This document shows positions 15,316 through 24,047 of a DNA stretch of 64,000 nt, one piece after another. The translations under genes were made by a program, and so were the position numbers. Origin of the DNA: Paractinoplanes bogorensis (GTDB lineage Bacteria; Actinomycetota; Actinomycetes; Mycobacteriales; Micromonosporaceae); the NCBI RefSeq assembly GCF_018829635.1, contig NZ_JAHKKG010000009.1, positions 124,001-188,000 on the forward strand, given 5' to 3'. Within the stretch, counting starts at the first letter, position 1; every line of letters starts with the position of its first letter. The notes below the pieces were generated by a model. The model had not been told where the DNA came from. It saw only the letters and a list, made by a program, of their open reading frames with translations, and searched no databases.

Positions 15316-17523
15316 TCAGCCCGCGGCGTACGTCCGCACATAGTCGAATCGTCCGGTCGCGCCGGTGCCGCCCATCGCGACCACGCCGATCCGCAGCGGC
15401 CGGGCCATCGTCCAGGCGGCACCCCAGGTCCAGGTCACGCCGTCGCGACTCGATGCCATCCGGGCCACGCCGTCGCGATAGAGCAGGCGCAGCCACATGG
15501 TCTGCGGCGCCGGACCACCGAACGTCGGCCCGGACGAAACGGTGTTGTTCGACGCGCGCCGGTCCTCCTTGGTGAACTCGGTCTGCTGCAGGAATGTGTT
15601 CGCGAAACCGCTGAGCGGCAGCACGGAATGGGCCAGCTTCAGGAACCGGTCGTCGTTGTCGTACAGAACAATTCCGGCCTGCTGATTTCCCCGTACGCCG
15701 TCGAACTGCACCCTGGTCTCCACCACGAACGGAGTCGACGGGGCATTACGCACCAGCACTCCGGCGCTGTTCTGCCCCAGCGCGAGGTCGCCGGCCTGGG
15801 TCGGCCGCACCAGGAAGCCGCCGCTCACCGTGGCCGTCGCGTCCGGGCGAACCCAGCTCCAGCCGGCATTCGGGGCAGTGCCGTTGAACTCGTCCGAAAA
15901 CGCGGGCAGCAATGCCCCCACCCGCGGATCGGTGACCCGTTGAGTGACCGGGACGAACAACGGGGCCGCACCCAGATTGTCGACGTCGGCTGAACCCGTA
16001 CGGGAAACCGCTCCGATCTTGCCGCCGCCGAAGGAGACCGGCAGAGTCACCGTCGCCACGTCCTGCGACAGCCGGTCGGCCGAGACCGTCACCGTCAGCG
16101 AGGAACCGCGCCGGGTCAGCACGATCGTGTGCCAGGACTGGTAGTTGAAGTTGGCGGGCAGCGCGGCCGAACCGGAGACCGCGCCGTCGACCACGAGCCG
16201 CCCCGACGCGCTGTCCAGCCAGGCGGTCACCGGCCCGTACGAGATGCCGGCCGCCGTCCCCCGCACATCGCCCTCGACCCGCACGTTGCCGCTGACTTCA
16301 CCTCCGCTGAGCGAGGTCGCCGCCGCGGCTGTCGTGAGCAGGCCGCCCGACCACGTGAACCCGCCGGTGAACCCGGCCGAGCCCGAGTCGAACGTGCTGC
16401 CCACGGTCCAGGTCGTGACGGGTGCGGGCTGAGCGGTCCGCGACGGGCCCGCCCCAGCCCGTACGGTGGGCCAGCCGTTGATCCAATCGAGCCGGTCGAT
16501 CATCAGGGGCCGTTTGGTGAGGTTGAGCGTCGCGCCGTTCGCCCCGGTCACCGGCGGGAAGTCGGGATCGGTCTGCGGGATGGCGTGATAGACGAGCCAG
16601 TCCTGCCCGGCCAGGTCGGTGACCAGCGAGTTGTGACCCGGCCCGACCCAGCCGTTGCCGGTGGCGGCCAGCACGTCGCCGTCCTTGCTGGTCAGGTCGG
16701 TGAGCGCGACCCCGGTGGGAGTGGTGAACGGCCCGAGCGGACTCGTCGCGCGACCGACCTTGACCGTGTAGCCGCTGAACGCGCCGTCACAGCACCCACC
16801 GTCCGAATAGAACAGGTAGTAGTAGCCGTCACGGTGCACGACGAAGCCGCCCTCCATCCGGCGGCCGTGCCCGATCTGGGTGACCGCGCCGGCGATGGCG
16901 GTGCCGTCATCGTTCATCCGCGCGACGCAGATCGTGTCGTAGCTGCCCCAGTAGAGGTAGTACGAGCCGTCGGTGTCGGTGAACATGGCCTGGTCGATCG
17001 TGCCGCTCGGGCAGCCGCTGGCGGCCGGGACGATCCGGCCGCGGTCGGTCCACGGGCCGTTCGGTCCCGGGCTGGTGGCCAAGCCGATGCCGCCGACCGA
17101 GAGCGAGTAGGTCAGCCGGTAGGCGTTGTTGTAGTAGCGGATGTCCGGCGCCCACGGCCGGGTGCCGGCGGGCCACCAGCTCGGTTTGGCGGTGAGCGGG
17201 AAGACGTCGCCGGCGTAGGTCCAGTGCACGAGGTCGGTCGAGCTGAGCGTCGGCAGGATGTGTTCGCCGGTCTCGCCGCGGCTGTTGAAGATCGGGTTGG
17301 TCGTCCCGTAGGACCACCACTTGCCGTCCTTGCCCTTGATGATCGCGGGGTCGGGGAAGGTGTCTACGGTGCCGGCGCTGACCGGGTTCGTGTAGGTCGC
17401 GGCGGCGGCTTTGGTTGCGGCGGCTGGGGCTGGGGCTGGGGCTGCGGTCGCCGGGCTCGGTACGGCGGCGAAGGTCGCGCTTATCAGGACAAAAAGCCAG
17501 AGTGAGGTTCGCGTGCGGGCCAT
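15316..17523 (-). CDS. secreted GH43 arabinanase-type glycoside hydrolase with C-terminal DUF1349-like module
   Basis: A 735-residue exported enzyme. A signal peptide (about 1-27) and an Ala/Pro linker precede a five-bladed GH43 domain. The three GH43 acidic residues are visible: D58 in TFPDPAIIK, D127 in RPWAPDIRYY and E224 in RRMEGGFVVH. This fits endo-1,5-alpha-L-arabinanase or a related arabinofuranosidase, cutting plant arabinan outside the cell. A central beta-sandwich (about 395-545) and a C-terminal DUF1349/concanavalin-like domain (about 550-735) probably bind glycan. ATG 17523 is the only start that gives an export signal. Two 12-bp direct repeats lie about 72-100 bases upstream. 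Confidence 0.9.
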   Translation of the reverse strand: MARTRTSLWLFVLISATFAAVPSPATAAPAPAPAAATKAAAATYTNPVSAGTVDTFPDPAIIKGKDGKWWSYGTTNPIFNSRGETGEHILPTLSSTDLVHWTYAGDVFPLTAKPSWWPAGTRPWAPDIRYYNNAYRLTYSLSVGGIGLATSPGPNGPWTDRGRIVPAASGCPSGTIDQAMFTDTDGSYYLYWGSYDTICVARMNDDGTAIAGAVTQIGHGRRMEGGFVVHRDGYYYLFYSDGGCCDGAFSGYTVKVGRATSPLGPFTTPTGVALTDLTSKDGDVLAATGNGWVGPGHNSLVTDLAGQDWLVYHAIPQTDPDFPPVTGANGATLNLTKRPLMIDRLDWINGWPTVRAGAGPSRTAQPAPVTTWTVGSTFDSGSAGFTGGFTWSGGLLTTAAAATSLSGGEVSGNVRVEGDVRGTAAGISYGPVTAWLDSASGRLVVDGAVSGSAALPANFNYQSWHTIVLTRRGSSLTVTVSADRLSQDVATVTLPVSFGGGKIGAVSRTGSADVDNLGAAPLFVPVTQRVTDPRVGALLPAFSDEFNGTAPNAGWSWVRPDATATVSGGFLVRPTQAGDLALGQNSAGVLVRNAPSTPFVVETRVQFDGVRGNQQAGIVLYDNDDRFLKLAHSVLPLSGFANTFLQQTEFTKEDRRASNNTVSSGPTFGGPAPQTMWLRLLYRDGVARMASSRDGVTWTWGAAWTMARPLRIGVVAMGGTGATGRFDYVRTYAAG

Positions 17524-17594
17524 CCGTGGCTCCCGGGGTGCGTTGGGGATGGGGCGGGACGTTAGCGGGCGGGGCTCGGTTGCGGGGCGGCGCC

Positions 17595-17623
17595 TGTGGA
17601 TAACCGGCCAATGTGGATAACCG
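17595..17623. repeat. two direct repeats each containing a consensus DnaA box
   Basis: TGTGGATAACCG occurs at 17595-17606 and 17612-17623, 17 bases apart start to start. Its complement contains TTATCCACA, the exact consensus DnaA box, on the minus strand. The pair lies upstream of the GH43 gene. It may be a DnaA-binding site or simply a two-site operator for the GH43 promoter. Confidence 0.6.
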
Positions 17624-17643
17624 ATTCGATCTTCCTGGCGCGC

Positions 17644-17687
17644 GGGTAGGGTGGGGGACCCCCGGTTGGGTGGGTTGGGGAGTTGGG
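17644..17687 (+). other. G-quadruplex-forming candidate
   Basis: The plus strand reads GGGTGGGTTGGGGAGTTGGG at 17668-17687, four G-runs with 1-4 base loops. It is preceded by further G-runs from 17644, including GGGGGACCCCC at 17653-17663. It lies between the FGE gene end and the GH43 promoter region. Any folding is inferred. Confidence 0.45.
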
Positions 17688-17728
17688 CACGGGCCAGAGG
17701 CTGAACGGGCGCTGATGACGGGCGGCGA

Positions 17729-18643
17729 CTAGAGGCTGGCGGTTCGGAAACCGGTGTTGCCTGTGGACGAGTCGGGTGTGTTTGAGGATCGGGCTGCATT
17801 GCGGTAGCGATTGCAGTACGAGTCGTGGCACAGGTAGGAACCGCCGCGGATCACGCGGGCGGCACCCAACGACGGACCCGGCGGGTTGTCCACTGGGGAC
17901 ATCGAGTAATAGGTGGGTGAGAACCAGTCGGCGCACCACTCCCACACGTTTCCGATCGGCTGGTACAGGCCGTAATCGTTGGGCGCGTAGGAACGGGCCG
18001 GCGCAGTGGTCACCCAGCCGTCGTCGGCCGTGTTGTCGGTCGGGAAAGTGCCCTGCCAGATGTTGCAGGGCCATTCCGGAGAAGGCAGTTCGTCGCCCCA
18101 CGGATAGCGCCGCGACGCATGACCGGCCCGGGCGGCGCATTCCCATTCCGCCTCGGTGGGCAACCGGCGGCCGGCCCAGGTGCAGTAGGCCTGGGCATCG
18201 TTCCAGCTGACGTGCACCACCGGGTGGTCGTCGAGCGCGGTCGAGGAGGGCCCACCAGGATGAGCCCAGTCGGCCCCGGAAACACCGAGCCACCACGGCG
18301 TTCCGGCCATGCTGCCGACGATCTCGGCGCCCTCGGAGAGGGCCGAGTGGAAGACCGCGGACCAGCCGAATGCCTCGGCCTCGGTGCGATAGCCGGAATC
18401 GGCGACGAACGAACGGAAATCGGCGACGGTGACGGCGGTCGAGTCGATCGCGAAAGAAGAAATGCGTACGGGGTGAACGGGCGTCTCGCCGTCGGGGCGC
18501 ACACCGTCGCCGAAAGCGTCGCCCATCGCGAACGTCTGCGCCGGCACGGTCACCTGCGGGACGAGATGATCTCCCGAGCGAGTGGGCATGGCAATGCCGG
18601 AGGGACCGGAACGAGAAGAGGACGGGCTGCAGCACTCACTCAT
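17729..18643 (-). CDS. formylglycine-generating enzyme (FGE/SUMF1 family)
   Basis: A 304-residue FGE-sulfatase family enzyme. It oxidises the active-site cysteine of sulfatases to formylglycine using O2. The C terminus has RGGSYLCHDSYCNRYR with C272 and C277, the pair of redox/copper-binding cysteines that mark true FGEs. The upstream NVWEWCADWF and PTEAEWECAAR motifs also match. It lacks an export signal, so it acts in the cytoplasm. ATG 18643 overlaps the sulfatase stop as ATGA, and it closes the seven-gene operon. Both neighbouring sulfatases carry its C-x-P/A-x-R target motif, so their maturation is its evident job. Confidence 0.95.
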   Translation of the reverse strand: MSECCSPSSSRSGPSGIAMPTRSGDHLVPQVTVPAQTFAMGDAFGDGVRPDGETPVHPVRISSFAIDSTAVTVADFRSFVADSGYRTEAEAFGWSAVFHSALSEGAEIVGSMAGTPWWLGVSGADWAHPGGPSSTALDDHPVVHVSWNDAQAYCTWAGRRLPTEAEWECAARAGHASRRYPWGDELPSPEWPCNIWQGTFPTDNTADDGWVTTAPARSYAPNDYGLYQPIGNVWEWCADWFSPTYYSMSPVDNPPGPSLGAARVIRGGSYLCHDSYCNRYRNAARSSNTPDSSTGNTGFRTASL

Positions 18644-20037
18644 GACGTCACCGGCCGGGGCTGGCTCGGGTGCGGTTTGTCGCCCAGCCGGGCCTGCTCG
18701 TTCCACATCGCCACGGTCAACTCGTCCCGGACGACCGCATAGGCCGGATCGTCGTACACGTTCCGCAGCTCGGCCGGGTCCAGAAGCAGGTCGTACAGCT
18801 CCCACTCCGGCGGATACGTCCCCCACCCGCAGCCGGGGATCCCCATCCCGTCGTTGTAGAAGTAGATGAGTTTGTAGCGCGACGTCCGGTAGCCGTAGTG
18901 AGCCGGCGCTTTGTGGAAGACGTCGTCGTGTTCCCAATAGCGGTAGTAGATGCCGTCGGCCGCCACGTAGGACGAGTCGGTCAGCAGCGGCCAGAAACTG
19001 CGGCCCTGCATGCGCGGATGGGCGGGCACCCCGGCCGCTTCCAGGATGGTCTGGGCCCAGTCCACATTGGTCACCATGTCATCGACCACTCCGGGCGCAA
19101 TTCGAAGCGGGCACGACAGGACGAGCGGCATGCGCAGCGATTCCTCGTACATGAACCGCTTGTCGAACCACCCGTGGTCACCGAGAAAGAAGCCCTGGTC
19201 GGACGCGTACATCAGCAGGGTGTCGTCGAATTCGCCCCGTGCGCGCAGAAAGTCGGTCACCCGGCCCACGTTGTCGTCGACCGAGGCGACACAGGCCAGG
19301 TAGTCCTCCATGAACCGCTGGTATTTCCACAGCGCCGAGTCGGCATAGGAAAGTTCCGGAGGCGGCGCGACCTTCAGATCTTCCAGGGTCAGGTGTTCGG
19401 CGATCCGCATCGCGGCGCGCCGGGCGGACGACGTGCGGGTCGCGTAGTCGTCATCAAAGGTGGCCGGCAGCGGAATCGGCGACCCGGAGTGCGGAGAACC
19501 GGGCGGCGGGACCCACGGCCGGTGCGGCGCCTTGTGATAGATCAGCACGCAATAGGGGTCGTCGCCGGACAGGGACGAGATCCAGTTCAACGCGAGATCC
19601 GTGATGATGTCGGTGGCATAACCCGGAACCACCCGCCGGCCCGAGGCGGACAGAAAGACCGGATCGATGTACTCCCCCTGATCGATCAGCACATCCCAGT
19701 AGTCGAAATGCTGGGGATCGTGCCCGGGCCCGTCGCCCATGTGCCATTTGCCGACCATCGCCGTGCGATAACCGGCCGCCCGCAGCGCGCTGACGAAACT
19801 CGGCTGTGCCGCGTCGATCGGCGTGACCAGCGTCGTCACTCCGTTGACGTGGCTGTAGGTGCCGGTCAGGATGCTGGCCCGCGACGGCGAGCACAGCGAG
19901 TTGGTGGCGAAACAGTTGTCGAAGCGCCGGCCGAGCCGGGCGATCTCGTCGATCCTCGGTGTTTCGTTCACGACCGAGCCGTACGCGGAAATCGCATGCG
20001 CGGCGTGATCGTCGGTGAGGATCATGACGATGTTCAT
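18640..20037 (-). CDS. type I sulfatase (CSPSR motif), cytoplasmic
   Basis: A 465-residue arylsulfatase-family enzyme that hydrolyses sulfate esters. C49 in LCSPSRASILTG is the formylglycine site, matching C-x-P-S-R. D9 and D10 in ILTDDH bind the metal, and GKWHMG is present. There is no signal peptide at MNIVMILTDD, so it acts inside the cell, unlike many exported sulfatases. The ATG at 20037 overlaps the stop of the preceding sulfatase as ATGA; the longer reading to 20358 would run far into that gene. The substrate is unknown; import by the upstream ABC transporter would supply it. Confidence 0.94.
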   Translation of the reverse strand: MNIVMILTDDHAAHAISAYGSVVNETPRIDEIARLGRRFDNCFATNSLCSPSRASILTGTYSHVNGVTTLVTPIDAAQPSFVSALRAAGYRTAMVGKWHMGDGPGHDPQHFDYWDVLIDQGEYIDPVFLSASGRRVVPGYATDIITDLALNWISSLSGDDPYCVLIYHKAPHRPWVPPPGSPHSGSPIPLPATFDDDYATRTSSARRAAMRIAEHLTLEDLKVAPPPELSYADSALWKYQRFMEDYLACVASVDDNVGRVTDFLRARGEFDDTLLMYASDQGFFLGDHGWFDKRFMYEESLRMPLVLSCPLRIAPGVVDDMVTNVDWAQTILEAAGVPAHPRMQGRSFWPLLTDSSYVAADGIYYRYWEHDDVFHKAPAHYGYRTSRYKLIYFYNDGMGIPGCGWGTYPPEWELYDLLLDPAELRNVYDDPAYAVVRDELTVAMWNEQARLGDKPHPSQPRPVTS

Positions 20038-21503
20038 GAGTACGACGCCTCGTCGAGGCCGCTCAGCGTCGGGTCGTGGTCGACCGCGCCGACGTCGTAC
20101 ATCGAGGTCATCCAGTGGTAGAACCGGTCGTCCCGGTCGACCAGCAACTGGTAGAGCCGCTTCAGCATGCGACCACGCACGGGTGCCATTTCCGGGTGGT
20201 GGTAGATGTTCAGAAGCTCGTCCGGGTCGCGCTCCAGGTCGTAGAGCTCGTTGGTCGAGTCCGGGTTGACGACCAGTTTGTAGCGGTCCTCCCGGAGCAT
20301 GCGCTGCGGATAGGGGAAATGGTGGCCGTGGAATTCGGCCACGATGTCCTGCTGCCATTCCGGCTGTTCGCCCCGCACGAGCGGCACGAGGCTGCGGGAA
20401 TCGACGGCCGGGGTGACGGGCAGCCCGGCCAGGTCAAGAATCGTCGCCGTGCAGTCCAGCAACGAGACGAACTCGGAACGGGCCTGCGGCGGCGCACCGG
20501 GAATGCGCACGATTCCGGGCGTGCGATAGATGTCCTCGTACATGGCCGGGCCCTTGTCGTGCAGCCGGTGCGACCCGGTGAACTCCCCGTGGTCACAGGT
20601 GAAGAACACCGTGGTCGCGTCGGTCAGGCCGAGCGTGTCGAGCTCGTCGAGAATGCGCCCGACCTGTTCGTCGATCAGCGTGACGTAACCCCGGTAGACC
20701 GCGATCAGCTTGCGTGTGACCTCGATCGGCATGGTGTCGAACGTCCAGTGGGCGCTGTAGTTGCGCTGCACCGGCGGCTTGCCCTCGAACGTCTCGGCGA
20801 TCGACTTCGGCAGCTCGACCGTGGACGGGTCGATCAGGTCGAAATAGGAGTCCGGGACGATGTACGGCAGGTGCGGCCCGAAGAAGTGGGTGGCCAGGTA
20901 GAACGGCCGCGAGGAATCAACCGCGTAGCGGCGCAGCATCTCGATCGTCCGCGTCGCCATGTAGTACTCGAAAGTCGCCTCGACCGGCTGCTGCAATCGG
21001 GCCGCCAGCAGATTGCCCGGCCCACCGTTGGGGAGCGTGCCGCGAATGCGATCGGTTATCTCGTACGGGGGAAGGTCGTTCTCCTTGAGATAGGCGCGAT
21101 AGTCCTCATGCTCGACCGGGTTGTGCCAGCCCGTCAGGTGTGGTCCGTCGAATCCGTAGTCGGCGGGCGCCTTGATCGTGCCCGCGTGCCACTTGCCGAT
21201 CAGTCCCACGTTGTAGCCCTGCTCGCGCAACGCCACCGGAAAGGTGAACGTGCCGTCGGGCAGGTCCTCCTGATAGCCGACGTTGCGCTCGTGGTTGGCC
21301 AGCACCTTGTGCCGGAAGGGCGCCTGCCCGGTGAGCAGGCTGGCCCGGGCCGGTGTGCAGATGGCGGTCGGGGTGTACCACCGGTCGAATCGTGTTCCCG
21401 AGGCCGCCAGGCGATCGAGATTGGGCGTACGAACCTGCGGATTCCCGTACGCCCCGAGCGTGTCGACCCGGTGCTGATCGGTCATGAGGAAGAGGAAGTT
21501 CAC
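20034..21503 (-). CDS. type I sulfatase (CTPAR motif), cytoplasmic
   Basis: A 489-residue sulfatase. The maturation motif is C49-T-P-A-R in AICTPARASLLTG, the alternative C-x-P-A-R form that FGEs also accept. Metal ligands D9-Q10 start MTDQHR, and IGKWHAG is present. It lacks an export signal. GTG at 21503 overlaps the stop of the binding-protein gene as GTGA. With the next sulfatase it forms a pair of quite different sequences, suggesting action on different positions or steps of one sulfated compound (inference). The size is typical of the choline-sulfatase/iduronate-sulfatase-like groups, but I cannot assign a substrate. Confidence 0.94.
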   Translation of the reverse strand: MNFLFLMTDQHRVDTLGAYGNPQVRTPNLDRLAASGTRFDRWYTPTAICTPARASLLTGQAPFRHKVLANHERNVGYQEDLPDGTFTFPVALREQGYNVGLIGKWHAGTIKAPADYGFDGPHLTGWHNPVEHEDYRAYLKENDLPPYEITDRIRGTLPNGGPGNLLAARLQQPVEATFEYYMATRTIEMLRRYAVDSSRPFYLATHFFGPHLPYIVPDSYFDLIDPSTVELPKSIAETFEGKPPVQRNYSAHWTFDTMPIEVTRKLIAVYRGYVTLIDEQVGRILDELDTLGLTDATTVFFTCDHGEFTGSHRLHDKGPAMYEDIYRTPGIVRIPGAPPQARSEFVSLLDCTATILDLAGLPVTPAVDSRSLVPLVRGEQPEWQQDIVAEFHGHHFPYPQRMLREDRYKLVVNPDSTNELYDLERDPDELLNIYHHPEMAPVRGRMLKRLYQLLVDRDDRFYHWMTSMYDVGAVDHDPTLSGLDEASYS

Positions 21504-22483
21504 TTCGATGCTGCCCCGGTGAAGACGGAACCGAGGTAATAGGTCGAGGGGTCGGCGTTCGAGGGAAGCTTGCCCGCGCCGACGAAATAGTCGCCCATCC
21601 CGGTCAGCCATTTGTTGACGGTTCCGTCGGCGGTGTAGCCGTCGAGCGTCTTGGAATCGAGCATCTTGCTGTTGGCGGCGTCCGCCTTGACCGCGTCGGC
21701 CGGCTGCTTGAGCAGGCCCGCGGTCAGCTCGACGGTCTTGTCGCCGTTGGCCGCGCGATAGTCCATCGCCTCGCGCAGCACCTGCACGACCTTGGTCACC
21801 TCGTCGGCCTTGCCGCTGACCACGTCGTTGCCGGCCACGAAGGCGGTCGGGAACGACACCGTGCTCGCGAAGTCCTCGTTCTTGGCCAGCTCGACCAGGT
21901 CCGGCTTCTTCTGCTTGATGTTGTTGAGCAGCGGATACCAGATGCCGGCGGCGTCGATCTGACCCGACGCGAACGCGCTCACGATCGTGGCCGGGTCCAT
22001 CGGCACCCGCTCGATGTCGGTCGCCGACAGGCCGGCCTTCTGCAGCGCCAGGGTGAGGATCATGTCGCCCGACGTGCCCTCGGGGACGCCGACCTTCTTG
22101 CCCTTGAGCTGGGCCAGGTCGGTGATGCCGGGCTGGGCGATGACCCGGTCGGCGTTACCGAGCGAGTTCAGCGCCACGATCTTGGCCTTGCCGCTGGCCG
22201 GGAGCCAGACCGCGCCCGGACCGATGTAGCCGAAGTCGAGGTCACCCGCGTTGATCGCGGTGATCTGCAGCGGCCCGTTGGTGAAGACCTTGGTGCTGAC
22301 CTCGAGGCCGTGCTTCTCCCAGAGCTTCTGGTCGTCGGCCACGGCGAGCAGGCTGGCCCCGTTGTAGTCGGCGATGTACCCGAAGTTGACCTTGACCGTA
22401 GCGGAGGCGGAATCGTCGGACGACCCGCAGGCGGCGACCGTCAAAAGCGACGCAGCCGCAATTAGAGAAAACAGACGTCTCAT
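21500..22483 (-). CDS. sulfonate/sulfate-ester-type ABC transporter binding lipoprotein
   Basis: A 327-residue lipoprotein of the SsuA/TauA/NMT1 family. The lipobox LLTVAAC places the lipid on C19. The mature part has the family two-lobe pattern (NFGYIADYNGASLLAVADDQ, GKKVGVPEGTSGDM). It should bind a small anion outside the membrane and pass it to the permease. ATG 22483 overlaps the ATPase stop as ATGA. Members of this family carry sulfonates, nitrate or thiamine precursors; the two sulfatases downstream make a sulfate ester the most likely ligand here (inference). Confidence 0.92.
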   Translation of the reverse strand: MRRLFSLIAAASLLTVAACGSSDDSASATVKVNFGYIADYNGASLLAVADDQKLWEKHGLEVSTKVFTNGPLQITAINAGDLDFGYIGPGAVWLPASGKAKIVALNSLGNADRVIAQPGITDLAQLKGKKVGVPEGTSGDMILTLALQKAGLSATDIERVPMDPATIVSAFASGQIDAAGIWYPLLNNIKQKKPDLVELAKNEDFASTVSFPTAFVAGNDVVSGKADEVTKVVQVLREAMDYRAANGDKTVELTAGLLKQPADAVKADAANSKMLDSKTLDGYTADGTVNKWLTGMGDYFVGAGKLPSNADPSTYYLGSVFTGAASK

Positions 22484-23241
22484 GAAACAGGCTCCTGGTG
22501 ATAGACGGCGCTCCACACGCGATTGCGCAGCGCCGTGAAAGCGGGACTGAGCCGCAGTTCTTCGGTACGGGGGTAGGGCAGATCGACGTCGACGATCTCG
22601 ACGATCCGGCCGGGCCGGGCCGCCATCACGACGACCCGGTTGGCCAGGAAGACCGCCTCGTCGACGTCGTGGGTGATGAAGACGACGGTGCGTTTCTCCT
22701 GGCTCCACGTCTGGAGCAGTTGTTCCTGCAGCCGTACGCGGGTCAGCGCATCAACCGCACCGAACGGCTCGTCCATCAGCAGAATTGACGGGTTGACGGC
22801 ATAGGCACGGGCGATGGCACAGCGCTGTTTCATGCCGCCCGACAAGGTGCGGGGCAGCGAGTCGGCGAAGTCGTGCAGGCCGACCAGGTCGATGAAATGC
22901 TGGGCCCGTTCGCGCCGCTCGTCCCGGGGCACGCCGGCCGTACGCAGCCCGAACTCGACGTTCTTGCGGACGGTGAGCCACGGGAACAACGCGTACTGCT
23001 GAAAGATCACACCCCGGTCGGGCCCGGGCCCGGTGATCGGCGAGTCGGAGACCAGCGCCTGCCCGGAAGTGGGGAACTCGAGGCCGGCCAGGATGTTCAT
23101 GAGCGTGGTCTTGCCGCACCCGGACGGCCCGACGATGGTCACGAACTCGTTGTCGGCGACATCCAGCGAGACGTCACCCAGCGCGACAAAAGTCTCGTTC
23201 TTCAGCGGAAATGTCTTGTGGACATGAGACACGGTGATCAT
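22480..23241 (-). CDS. sulfonate/nitrate-type ABC transporter ATP-binding protein
   Basis: A 253-residue ABC ATPase of the SsuB/TauB/NrtD group. Walker A VGPSGCGKTT, Q-loop FQQYALFPW, signature LSGGMKQR and Walker B LLMDEPFGAVD are all intact. It powers import through the neighbouring permease. ATG 23241 overlaps the permease stop as ATGA, and its own stop overlaps the binding-protein start the same way. The longer frame running to 23961 is a shadow in the permease gene. Confidence 0.94.
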   Translation of the reverse strand: MITVSHVHKTFPLKNETFVALGDVSLDVADNEFVTIVGPSGCGKTTLMNILAGLEFPTSGQALVSDSPITGPGPDRGVIFQQYALFPWLTVRKNVEFGLRTAGVPRDERRERAQHFIDLVGLHDFADSLPRTLSGGMKQRCAIARAYAVNPSILLMDEPFGAVDALTRVRLQEQLLQTWSQEKRTVVFITHDVDEAVFLANRVVVMAARPGRIVEIVDVDLPYPRTEELRLSPAFTALRNRVWSAVYHQEPVS

Positions 23242-24047
23242 CGGCGCTCCTGCCAGTTCGTCAGACGGCGCTCGGCGAGGAGCAGCAGCCGGTCCATCAG
23301 CAGGCCGAGCACGCCGATGCTGATCAGCCCGACAAAGATCGTCGGAAGGTCGTAGTAGAGCTGCGCGCTCTGCATCCGATAGCCGAGCCCCTGCTGCGCG
23401 GCGATCAGCTCGGCCGCGACCAGCGTGGCCCACGACGAGCCGAGCCCGACCCGCATGCCGACGAGGATGAACGGCGTCGACGCCGGCACCACGACCCGGG
23501 TGAAGATGGTGCCGTCCCTGGCCCCGAGCACCCGGGCCGCGTTGATCAGCGTCTTGTCCACGTTGACGACGCCCTGGAACGTGGCGATCACGCAGGCCAG
23601 GAACGAGGCCAGGAAGATCACGAAGACCTTCGGGGTCTCGCCGATGCCCATCAGCACGATCGCCAGCGGGATGATGGCCAGCGGCGGGATCGTCCGGAAG
23701 AACTGCACCCACGGCTCGAGCAGCCCGCGAGCAACGCCGTACCAGCCCATCAGGAAGCCGACCGGCACGGCCAGCGCGACACCGAGCACGAAGCCCGCGA
23801 GCACCCGCCCGAGGCTGGCCAGCACGTCGTCGGCCAGCGTGCCGTCGGCGATCAGCTCCCACCCGCGCCCGGCCACCTCGGGCGGCGCCGGAATGTCGAA
23901 GCCGGTGAGCGAGAAGCCCCACCACACACCGAGACCGAGCAACACCGAAAGCAGGTTCCACACCGTTTTCGGTACGCCTCGACGACGGCGTTCCCGAGTC
24001 GGCGGGCTGCCGGTGGTCACCTCGGTGTCCACCTGGACCACGGTCAT
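23238..24047 (-). CDS. sulfonate/nitrate-type ABC transporter permease
   Basis: A 269-residue permease of the BPD_transp_1 fold, SsuC/TauC type. About six hydrophobic segments follow a basic cytoplasmic N terminus (RERRRRGVPK). The EAA-like loop that docks on the ATPase is AARVLGARDGTIFTRVVVPA. ATG 24047 overlaps the ROK regulator stop as ATGA. It is the second gene of the operon and forms the channel for the anion bound by the 21500-22483 lipoprotein. Confidence 0.93.
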   Translation of the reverse strand: MTVVQVDTEVTTGSPPTRERRRRGVPKTVWNLLSVLLGLGVWWGFSLTGFDIPAPPEVAGRGWELIADGTLADDVLASLGRVLAGFVLGVALAVPVGFLMGWYGVARGLLEPWVQFFRTIPPLAIIPLAIVLMGIGETPKVFVIFLASFLACVIATFQGVVNVDKTLINAARVLGARDGTIFTRVVVPASTPFILVGMRVGLGSSWATLVAAELIAAQQGLGYRMQSAQLYYDLPTIFVGLISIGVLGLLMDRLLLLAERRLTNWQERR

